Source: Salinarchaeum sp. (GTDB taxonomy: Archaea > Halobacteriota > Halobacteria > Halobacteriales > SKNY01). From it: DNA of 45,986 bases. The notes under the pieces are model-generated. The model did not search any database. It was not told the origin of the DNA and saw nothing but the letters and a program-made list of their open reading frames with translations. Made by a program: the position numbers and the translations under genes. The DNA lies in NCBI GenBank assembly GCA_007123105.1, contig SKNY01000035.1:1-45986 (forward strand), given 5' to 3'. Below are positions 27,194 through 35,410 of this stretch, in pieces; position 1 is the stretch's first letter; each line of letters starts with the position of its first letter.

Positions 27194-27790
27194 ATGACGG
27201 ATACGGCAGACTGTTGTAAGGTCAGTCGCAGTCTCCACTTGTTTGGCCGATCGTCCTACCTGGAGGAACTCGCTCGAACGGCCGACCGGGGAAACACCAG
27301 CCTTCGGGACCTGGAAACCCGCGTGAACCGGGTGATCACAGAAGGTGCCCTCGAAGCTGCTTCGGGACCAATCGATCTCGCGGTTCGTACCATCATCGAT
27401 GCATTATCTGGCGATCCAAGCCCTCGCGTCCGCGCACGAGTTCGTACCCGACTCACACAGCGGGATGTAGATCCCGACCAACTCAAGAACGCCTACGTCT
27501 CCTATCGAACGATCAAAAACCATCTCAACGAGTGCGAACATATTGACACGAGCAGGGACGAATCACCAATCACTCCAGCACGAGCTACGGATACGATAGG
27601 GTGGTCGGAAACCAGACATGAGGCGATTATTCAGCGGACACTGGAACGGCTACGGTCAGCGAACGAACTCGAACTCCGCGGATCCATTGAGGTATCGATT
27701 CATACGACCGTTACATGTGATCGATGTCATTCGTCAACACCGTTACGGGCTCTGCTCAACGGTAATGCGGCCTGTAATTGTGATACGTGA
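27194..27790 (+). CDS. RdfA-like (rod-determining factor A) family protein
   Basis: CCKVSRSLHLFGRSSYLEELARTADRGNTSLRDLETRVNRVITEGAL...DVDPDQLKNAYVSYRTIKNHLNECEHID matches the RdfA pattern as remembered; C-terminal CDRCHSST...ACNCD; followed by an SMC-like gene. Confidence 0.75.
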   Translation: MTDTADCCKVSRSLHLFGRSSYLEELARTADRGNTSLRDLETRVNRVITEGALEAASGPIDLAVRTIIDALSGDPSPRVRARVRTRLTQRDVDPDQLKNAYVSYRTIKNHLNECEHIDTSRDESPITPARATDTIGWSETRHEAIIQRTLERLRSANELELRGSIEVSIHTTVTCDRCHSSTPLRALLNGNAACNCDT

Positions 27791-27839
27791 AAACCGGCGA
27801 CTATTAGGTGGACCGATTGAATTGCAAATTCGAGCGAAG

Positions 27840-29861
27840 ATGGACGTAGAACCGCCAGGTGACTCGATTCTCCATGCTGTCGAGGCGTCGTTGGGTACGC
27901 CAATCGATGATGGAACGGTCACGACATCGATTGAAGTTGAGCGCATCGGAGGAATCGAACGCGCGGAACTCTCGGTTTTACCCGGAATCACGATCCTCGC
28001 GGGGGAAAACGCCACGAACCGGACCTCGCTGCTGCGGGCGATCAACGGAGTCCTCGGCGGAACGATGGCATCCTTGCGGTCGGATGCTGGTCGGGGTGAG
28101 GCAAGACTTGTGTTCCATAATGGTACCCACGCGGTTTCATTCGATCGACGATTTGAACGCGTGGCACCGGCTGAAGCAACCCAAGACGATGCTCGCCATG
28201 TGGGAAATCCGATGTCGGAAGATCCCGAGACAGTAGATTCGTTCGTCTCGATCCTCGAGACTAACCCAGCTCGTCGCGTCATCGACCGTGGTGGAAATGG
28301 CCTCAGAGACGTGTTGCTCGGACCGGTCGATACCGAAGCGATCGAGCGACAAATCGTCAGCACGCGCCGGCGTCGGGATGAGCTCACAGAGCGAATCGAG
28401 GAAATCGATGGTCGGCTAGCAGATGAACACGTGCTTCGAGAACGACATGGCGCAGTGAAGGCACGGCAATCAGAAGTGAACGCGGACATCGCGACCCTCG
28501 AGGATCAAATTGACCAATTGGACGCAACGAAGACAACCGGACCGGAGACGCAACGTCTACTTGAGGATCTTGATAACCACCGGACCCGACTTCGTACCCT
28601 CAATGACGATGTGGAACTCAAGCAGTCAGAACTGGATGCCTTGACGGCAGAGGCCGAAGCGATCGAGGAGCGCCGCGCAGAGATCAGGGCCGCACATGAC
28701 ATCGACACCGCCGAAAATGCCTGCTCGATCGATGACCGGATCGACGAGCTACGTCGGAAACGTCGTACGATCGACGACCGGCAGAACGGAGCCAAAGCGA
28801 TCGTCGAGGAACTGGTCCAGTTGATTTCGTTAACAGAACGGCTCCTGGACGACTCGGCGTTCGCGACCGTGCACGTAGCCGATGATATCGACCACAATGC
28901 AGGTACGTCCCTTACGTGTTGGACGTGTGGATCGGAAACCAGATCCGCAGCCGTCGAGAAGCGGCTCAACGATCTTCGAGATCGGTTGAATGAGCAACGA
29001 ACAATACTCCGCGAACTAGAGAACGAATATCAAGCCATCGATGATGAACTCGCAACTCTCGACTCGATCCGAGAAACGTATCAGGAGCAATCAGCGCGAC
29101 TCGAACTGATCCAGGAAGAACAACAGACCCTTGTGGATGATCTCGAAGAACTCCGCCACGAACGATCTGCTGAACAAGCGAGGGTAGCCGATCTGGAGGC
29201 AGACGTCGCTTCAGTAACGGAAGCTCACGAATCCACATTAGTGGAGTCCAAATCCCGATTGTCGGACCTGCGCCACGAGCGCGGACGGCTCGACGAACAG
29301 CGTGCATCGATCAGCACCGAACTCGATGAACTCGAAGCGCTTGCCGAAGAACGGTCGACTCTCGTCGAGAAACGTTCGACGACGCGGTCAGAGCTTGAGA
29401 ACCTTCGGAAGCGAATTTCAACGATCGAACGGCAGACGATCGAGCGGTTTAATGAAACCATGGCTGCTGTGGTGTCGCAATTGAATTATCAAAACATTGG
29501 TCGCGTCTGGATTACTCGTCTCGAGGAAAGAACTCAGACGCGATTCGAACTGCAGATTGCCAGGGAAGAGAACGGTACGACATGGGCGGATACGATCGAC
29601 CACCTGTCCGAGAGTGAACGGACGGTCGTCGGGATTGTCGTCGCCATCACGGGGTACATTGTTCATAAGGTCGGCGAGTCGGTTCCGTTTCTCCTGCTGG
29701 ATTCCGTCGAGGCAATTGACGCTGATCGGTTGGTCTCGCTCACCGAATTGCTGCTTGACCACACGACCTTTCTCCTCGTTGCATTGCTTCCGGAGGACGC
29801 AGCTGCATTCGCCGATGATTATGTTGTCCTCACGCCGGAGCAGTGGCAGGCCATAGGGTAA
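27840..29861 (+). CDS. Archaea-specific SMC-related (Sph-like) protein with Rad50-type zinc hook
   Basis: Walker-A-like GITILAGENATNRTSLLRAING, long coiled coil, central CWTCGS (CxxC at about 28917-28928), C-terminal HLSESERTVVGIVVAITGY signature and VPFLLLDSVEAID Walker B. Confidence 0.85.
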   Translation: MDVEPPGDSILHAVEASLGTPIDDGTVTTSIEVERIGGIERAELSVLPGITILAGENATNRTSLLRAINGVLGGTMASLRSDAGRGEARLVFHNGTHAVSFDRRFERVAPAEATQDDARHVGNPMSEDPETVDSFVSILETNPARRVIDRGGNGLRDVLLGPVDTEAIERQIVSTRRRRDELTERIEEIDGRLADEHVLRERHGAVKARQSEVNADIATLEDQIDQLDATKTTGPETQRLLEDLDNHRTRLRTLNDDVELKQSELDALTAEAEAIEERRAEIRAAHDIDTAENACSIDDRIDELRRKRRTIDDRQNGAKAIVEELVQLISLTERLLDDSAFATVHVADDIDHNAGTSLTCWTCGSETRSAAVEKRLNDLRDRLNEQRTILRELENEYQAIDDELATLDSIRETYQEQSARLELIQEEQQTLVDDLEELRHERSAEQARVADLEADVASVTEAHESTLVESKSRLSDLRHERGRLDEQRASISTELDELEALAEERSTLVEKRSTTRSELENLRKRISTIERQTIERFNETMAAVVSQLNYQNIGRVWITRLEERTQTRFELQIAREENGTTWADTIDHLSESERTVVGIVVAITGYIVHKVGESVPFLLLDSVEAIDADRLVSLTELLLDHTTFLLVALLPEDAAAFADDYVVLTPEQWQAIG

Positions 29862-29902
29862 CAGGTAAACGATTATGTGATCGGTCGTTTCATCCTCAGA
29901 AA

Positions 29903-30853
29903 ATGAATAACAACAGACTTTCAACAATCGAAAAGACCGTCGACATCATTCAATACCTCGAAGCCAGTGGCCCCACACGACTCGGCGTGATCGCTGGCGA
30001 ACTCAAGATGAACTCGAGCACTGTCCACCATCACCTATCTACCTTGGAACATGCCGGCCTCGTCACGTCTGTCGATGGAACGTATACGGTAACTCGTAGC
30101 CGAACCGCAGAGCGCCATTCGATTTATTCTCTCGATCTCTTCGACCTGCTCAGCGACGGGGAAGAGCATTTAGTGGATGCGATCGCCGATCAACTCGACC
30201 TCGATCAACCAAGTGTAGCGCGAATGGTGACCAACTACGAACAGCGAGGGTATGTTACCGAAACCGACGACGGGGCCTATCGCATCGGACTCCGATTCCT
30301 AGAGCTTGGCGGCTTCCGCCGCAACCAGATGCCGATCTACCGCATGGGTAAGGAGCGGATCGATATGTTGGCCACAGAAACCGGTGAACTCGCCAATCTT
30401 GTCATCGAAGAAAACGGGCTCGGCGTATACCTTTATCAGGCAATGGGTGAAGGCTCGGCAAATCTCGACACGTATGTCGGCAAACGCACGCCCCTCCACC
30501 AAACTGCGTTCGGAAAGGCGATTCTCTCCCAAATGCCTCGGGAACGAATACTGGCGATCGTCGACCGCCACGGGCTCTCCTCTGCGACGGATAATACGAT
30601 CACCGAGGTCGAGTCGCTATTCGAACGCCTCGAAACGATACGGGAGCGTGGATTCGCGTATGACGACGAGGAACGCCTCCAGGGGCTCCGATGCGTCGCC
30701 GCGCCAGTTACTGATGAGACGGACACGGTAATCGGGGCAGTTAGCGTAGCTGCGCCTGTCAGCCGGATGCGCGAGGATCGATACCACGACACGCTACCAG
30801 AGCGGGTGTTATCGACGGTGAACCTCATCGAACTCGACGTCAATTACGCATGA
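29903..30853 (+). CDS. IclR family regulator with two tandem N-terminal wHTH domains
   Basis: wHTH-1 STIEKTVDIIQYLEASGPTRLGVIAGELKMNSSTVHHHLSTLEHAGLV; wHTH-2 LDLFDLLSDGEEHLVDAIADQLDLDQPSVARMVTNYEQRGYV; effector domain VGKRTPLHQTAFGKAILSQMP. Confidence 0.92.
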   Translation: MNNNRLSTIEKTVDIIQYLEASGPTRLGVIAGELKMNSSTVHHHLSTLEHAGLVTSVDGTYTVTRSRTAERHSIYSLDLFDLLSDGEEHLVDAIADQLDLDQPSVARMVTNYEQRGYVTETDDGAYRIGLRFLELGGFRRNQMPIYRMGKERIDMLATETGELANLVIEENGLGVYLYQAMGEGSANLDTYVGKRTPLHQTAFGKAILSQMPRERILAIVDRHGLSSATDNTITEVESLFERLETIRERGFAYDDEERLQGLRCVAAPVTDETDTVIGAVSVAAPVSRMREDRYHDTLPERVLSTVNLIELDVNYA

Positions 30854-30893
30854 GTCGCAACAGTGATGAGATCGTACGAACTATTGAATTTCC

Positions 30894-30910
30894 ATTTCAC
30901 AAAGTGAAAT
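30894..30910. promoter_or_regulatory. Perfect inverted repeat ATTTCAC-aaa-GTGAAAT between iclR-2 and the 629-aa enzyme gene
   Basis: 7-bp perfect arms, 3-nt centre; shares TTTCAC/GTGAAA half-sites with the 27135 repeat. Confidence 0.55.
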
Positions 30911-30976
30911 AACACTCATCATCGATTAAAACCGCATTATCGAAACGTTGAGCACCTGGAAGGGACGCACGTTAGT

Positions 30977-32866
30977 ATGCAGTCGATTACCGCAGGCGAG
31001 CCCATCGATCAGCCCCCGGAGTGGGCGATTCTCGAACGCCAGTGTCTGGAGCTGTTAAGCGATGCAGTGGACCCGACGTGGGAGACCTACTACCCGGACG
31101 GCGAACTCGTCTGGCCCACGGACGGCGGTGGTACTGACGATGCATACGAGTGCTTCTCTAACCTACCCCTTGTGTATCTCCTCGGCGGTCACGAGCAAGC
31201 GTTGACGGCGGCAATCGAACACTGGGAACACGTCACGACACGATTCGCCAGAGATGGGCCGGGCGACGCCCACACCGATATTGTCGACGAATACTTTGCG
31301 ACACATGACTGGATGCACATGGGCGAGGGAAACCAACTATTCTACCACATCTGTCTCGCCGCACCGGATCACCAACGGTTCAGGGAACGGGCCGTTCGAT
31401 TCGCGGATCTCTATCTCGACCCCCATTACGACAACTGGGATCCGGATTCCGGTCTGATCCGTGCCCCGAACACCGGCAGCGACGGACCAACCGACCGGAC
31501 GAACCCCGAAGATGAGACGGATACCCATACGTGGGGATACGCTGACTGGAAGGACCCCTACCATCTCCCGTTTACCGACATCGAAGGGATCGAGTCCGTC
31601 GAAGACTTGCGCGATCCAGCCGCCGCCGCTCGCATGGGCGAGGCCGTTGTCGAACGGTGGCGGGGCGACACTGCCGTTAACTTAGCGGTGACCTCCTTAC
31701 TTGCCAACGCCTACCTTCTCACAGGTGAGGAGAAGTACCGAAAGTGGATTCTGGATTATGTCGATCGGTGGGCCGATGCGACGGCTGAAAACGATGGAAT
31801 CCTCCCGGACAACATCGGCCTGGCAACCGGCACTGGCGAGCACACCGGCGGCAAGTGGTATGGTAACTACTACGGCTGGACGTGGCCGCACGGCTGGTTA
31901 ATCCTCGGTGACTCCTTGCTGACCGCAATCGAAAACGTGGGATTGGTGGCGGGTGACCCGGAACACGGCGCGAAGATGGCTAGGACGACGATCGATGCAC
32001 TCGTGGAGGCAGGCATCGAGCGGGATGGCGTCCTGCACGTCCCGTTTAAACATGGCGATCGCGGAACATTCGAGTACGAACCCCTCAACCCGAACCGTGT
32101 GCTCCGTGACGCTGACGGAGCTGTGCTATGGCGTGACGGATGGTTCGAGATCCAGCCAATGCAAGCCGCCCATCCAGTCCATCTGTATCAGATGACTGGT
32201 GCGCCGGCGGATCGAGCTCGTGCGGACCGATTGCTCGAGGGGCGGACCCCGCAACCGATACAAGCCGGTGGGAAAGACGCTGGCGGTAACGAGGGACCGT
32301 GGTACGAATTTATTTCCGGGAATCGACCCACGTATCCCGTCGACATCTTCCGGCATACCATTACCCACGTCGCAACTATGCTCGACCTCGCGCGTGGCCG
32401 CCAGTGTAATTACGTCCCGGAGGATGATGAATTCCTCAACCGGGACAGCCCCTTTGATGTCGAGGGACTCATCCAGTGTATTCTCGGCGGTCCGATGCCG
32501 TTGTACAACGGTGGTTTGCTCCGAAGCCGGATGCGACCGTTCGATCCCGACCGCAAGCGGCCGGGACTGCCTATCGATGTTGCGGCCCTGGTCTCGGAGA
32601 TAACACCGACGCAAACGACAATCGAGCTTGTCAACATTGGTGCCCGCAAACGAACAGTCGCTCTCCAGGCAGGAACGTTTGGCGAACACGTCTTTGATGA
32701 CGTCCACTACGACATTCGAATCAACGGGCGGCGACAGCGCCGGACCGCCACGGTGGACGGATCTGTCCTCTCGGTTACGTTACCGGGTGCCACCGCGGCA
32801 CGGCTTGAGTGTGGTACCCGCCGGTTTGCGAGTCAGCCGACGTACGACGCACCGTGGGACGACTAG
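30977..32866 (+). CDS. Uncharacterised 629-aa (alpha/alpha)-barrel-like polysaccharide-active enzyme candidate
   Basis: YGNYYGWTWPHGWLILGDSLLTAIENV, FATHDWMHMGEGNQLFYHICLAAP, EGPWYEFISGNRPTYPVDIFRHTITHV; C-terminal beta-rich segment TQTTIELVNIGARKRTVALQAG. Confidence 0.6.
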   Translation: MQSITAGEPIDQPPEWAILERQCLELLSDAVDPTWETYYPDGELVWPTDGGGTDDAYECFSNLPLVYLLGGHEQALTAAIEHWEHVTTRFARDGPGDAHTDIVDEYFATHDWMHMGEGNQLFYHICLAAPDHQRFRERAVRFADLYLDPHYDNWDPDSGLIRAPNTGSDGPTDRTNPEDETDTHTWGYADWKDPYHLPFTDIEGIESVEDLRDPAAAARMGEAVVERWRGDTAVNLAVTSLLANAYLLTGEEKYRKWILDYVDRWADATAENDGILPDNIGLATGTGEHTGGKWYGNYYGWTWPHGWLILGDSLLTAIENVGLVAGDPEHGAKMARTTIDALVEAGIERDGVLHVPFKHGDRGTFEYEPLNPNRVLRDADGAVLWRDGWFEIQPMQAAHPVHLYQMTGAPADRARADRLLEGRTPQPIQAGGKDAGGNEGPWYEFISGNRPTYPVDIFRHTITHVATMLDLARGRQCNYVPEDDEFLNRDSPFDVEGLIQCILGGPMPLYNGGLLRSRMRPFDPDRKRPGLPIDVAALVSEITPTQTTIELVNIGARKRTVALQAGTFGEHVFDDVHYDIRINGRRQRRTATVDGSVLSVTLPGATAARLECGTRRFASQPTYDAPWDD

Positions 32867-33996
32867 TCAATCGAGACGTGGCCAGTCCCCGGTTCGTACG
32901 GATATCGGTCGGCAATGTCGTCCGGGAGGGAGATACCCAGGCCGCCTGCATCCGGCAATCGGAGGTTCGGACCGTCCCGGATGAACCCAACCGGAAGGAA
33001 CTCCGATCGGAGTTCGTTCTGGAGGCGACAATACTCGATGAGTTCGCAATTTGGGTCCGCCGCCGCAAAGTGGGCGTTTGCGAGCAAAGTAACTACGCCA
33101 CCCCATACGTGCAACACGAGCGGGATGTCACGGGCTGCAGCCTCAGCGCTAATCTGTCGAGTGAGCCCGTATCCGCTCCTGGAAACGTCCGGATGGATCA
33201 CGTCTACACAATCGTACGAGAGCGCCGCACGGAACTCATCCGCCCCCACGCAACTCTCCATGCCAGTGATCGGGAATTCGGCGGCGTTCCGGATTGCTTG
33301 ATAGGCGGCGAGGTCCTTTCTTGATGGGGCGGGATCCTCGAACCAGGCGATCCGGTCTGCATGAGCGTTAAGCTCGGCGACGAGTTCGAGCACATCGTCG
33401 AGACCATCATTACTCGTGTCGTCGATCGCAATCGACGTTTCGGGCTCGAGTGCGTCGAGTGCGGTCTCGACCAATTGTAATGTTCCCGCGGTGTCTGACA
33501 TCCCCCGCAACTTTACGGTGTCGAACCCTTCGGCCTCAAATTGAACGGCCTGCTCAACCCGCCGGTCGATGGAATCGCCGAGTCCACCGCTCCCATAGGC
33601 TCGTAATCGACCGTCCGTGCCGGCACCTCCGAGTAACGCATAGACCGGTTCGTCACGCAGTTGTCCGAGCACATCATAAAGTGCGACCTCGATCGCACTA
33701 ATGACACTCTCGGAGAGCCGTGTCGGCAGTCGGGCCCGCCGCATTCGGGCGATGAGCTCATCGACGGCGGCCGGATCGGCGCCGAGCAGGATCCCTTCGA
33801 ACCGCGAAAGTAATGGTGCGACAGCTTCCCCCCGTTGGAAGGCGCCGTTGACCTCTCCCCAGCCAACGAGCCCCTCACTCGTCTCGAGGCGAACGAGCGG
33901 GGAATTCCAGGCGGTCAGACGTCCGGATGAGTAGTCATATTTCAAATGGTTAACATCATATCCAAGGGGAACGGCGTCGACTTCTGTGATCGCCAT
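32863..33996 (-). CDS. Enolase-superfamily (mandelate racemase/muconate lactonizing) acid-sugar dehydratase-like
   Basis: LVRLETSEGLVGWGEVN, FDTVKLRGMSD (KxR), SIAIDDTSND, IAWFEDPAP, ITGMESCVGADEF, PLVLHVWGGVVTLLANAH. Confidence 0.83.
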   Translation of the reverse strand: MAITEVDAVPLGYDVNHLKYDYSSGRLTAWNSPLVRLETSEGLVGWGEVNGAFQRGEAVAPLLSRFEGILLGADPAAVDELIARMRRARLPTRLSESVISAIEVALYDVLGQLRDEPVYALLGGAGTDGRLRAYGSGGLGDSIDRRVEQAVQFEAEGFDTVKLRGMSDTAGTLQLVETALDALEPETSIAIDDTSNDGLDDVLELVAELNAHADRIAWFEDPAPSRKDLAAYQAIRNAAEFPITGMESCVGADEFRAALSYDCVDVIHPDVSRSGYGLTRQISAEAAARDIPLVLHVWGGVVTLLANAHFAAADPNCELIEYCRLQNELRSEFLPVGFIRDGPNLRLPDAGGLGISLPDDIADRYPYEPGTGHVSID

Positions 33997-34115
33997 GCCG
34001 GACAGTCACTGAAGTACGATAAGAACGTAGTGGTAACCCGATCACCCGATCGCCACATGCGCCAGCCAGCAAGTGTACGCTACATTATTCGGTGCGAGCC
34101 GACGACCGCTCGTCT

Positions 34116-34922
34116 CTACTCCAGGTTCGCGCCGCCACTGACACGCAAGACGTGGCCCGTCACGTAGGATGCTGCCGACGATCCGAGAAATAGGACGCCG
34201 TCTGCGACGTCTTCGGGTTCCCCGACGCGACCCAGTGGGATACGCTCGCCATATTCGGCCTTTGCCGACTCGATTTCCTCGTTTGTGAGTTCCTCGGGTT
34301 CCTTGCCCGCAACGTACGATTTGCGTAATTGATAGGAATCCGTCTGTGATGTGGAGACCGCGTTGACTCGGATGCCGTGACCGGCCAAATCGTGGGCCAT
34401 CCGCCACGTGAGCCCGTTCTGGGCAGCCTTTGAGATGCCGTAGATCCCATGACCGGCTCCGTGTCGTTCCCCGGCCTGGCTGGTGATGTTCACGATGGAT
34501 CCAGGGCGTTCCCGTTCGATCATCGATCGGGCAACGAGCGTGGCCGCATAGAAGGTGCCACGCGCGTTGACATCGAGTCCCATATCCCATTCTTCGAGGC
34601 CCACTTCGGGCATCGGTCGCGGCGGCCAGACTGCGGCGTTATTGACAAGCAAGTCAATGGCCCCGAATTCCTCGAGAGTTGCTTCGACGAGCGCCTCCAC
34701 GTCACCGGGCTCGCCGATGTCACCGGCGATGCCAATGATGCTGCCGTCGCCCGAACGCTCGAGCTCCGCAGCGGTCGCCTCGACGGCCTCGGGAGTCCTT
34801 GCATTGATGATTACATTCGCGTTCGCCTCCGCAAGTCCTTCAGCAATACCGCGGCCGATACCCTTCGTTGAACCGGTCACGATCGCGGTCTCGTCAGCGT
34901 ACGAAAAAGATGCCTGTCCCAT
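34116..34922 (-). CDS. Short-chain dehydrogenase/reductase
   Basis: IVTGSTKGIGRGIAEGL, LLVNNAAVW, IYGISKAAQNGL (YxxxK), GIRVNAVSTSQTDS. Confidence 0.93.
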   Translation of the reverse strand: MGQASFSYADETAIVTGSTKGIGRGIAEGLAEANANVIINARTPEAVEATAAELERSGDGSIIGIAGDIGEPGDVEALVEATLEEFGAIDLLVNNAAVWPPRPMPEVGLEEWDMGLDVNARGTFYAATLVARSMIERERPGSIVNITSQAGERHGAGHGIYGISKAAQNGLTWRMAHDLAGHGIRVNAVSTSQTDSYQLRKSYVAGKEPEELTNEEIESAKAEYGERIPLGRVGEPEDVADGVLFLGSSAASYVTGHVLRVSGGANLE

Positions 34923-34972
34923 GCGATCAGCCCGATCAGACGACGGAAGTACCTATTGGTCCGTGTCGCTGC

Positions 34973-35320
34973 TCACTCGGCCCACTGTGGAGCATCCCGT
35001 GGCGGGCTAAAGATATCGACGCCGAGGACCGGTTCGTCGCCGCGGTTCTCGCCCGAATGGGGTTCGTTACTCTGGAGGTAGTAGATGTCGTCCGGGCCGA
35101 GGACGTATTCGGTCTCATCAACCGTTAACGTAAGTTCGCCAGTGAACACGTACCCGATTTGTTCCTGGGGATGGTGATGTGTTTCTACCTTGGAGCCGGG
35201 CAAAAACCGGAAATGCTGGAGGCTCATCCCCTCGAGACCGCCCGTCCCCATCTGGGCGACGTCAAAGTCTGTGGTGTATTCAGTGCGGTCGGTTTCCGAA
35301 ACCCGTTTGATAGTGACCAT
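34973..35320 (-). CDS. Small cupin-domain protein
   Basis: RFLPGSKVETHHHPQEQIGYVFTGELTLTVDETEYVLGPDDIYYLQSNEPHS; start at internal Met 35320 gives 115 aa. Confidence 0.85.
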   Translation of the reverse strand: MVTIKRVSETDRTEYTTDFDVAQMGTGGLEGMSLQHFRFLPGSKVETHHHPQEQIGYVFTGELTLTVDETEYVLGPDDIYYLQSNEPHSGENRGDEPVLGVDIFSPPRDAPQWAE

Positions 35321-35410
35321 GGTTGGCCAGTGTTGGGTCGGAAAATAAACGTATCGTGAACCACCCGAATTCCGTAACCTCAAGACACCCCGGCCACCTA
35401 TCAGACGGAT

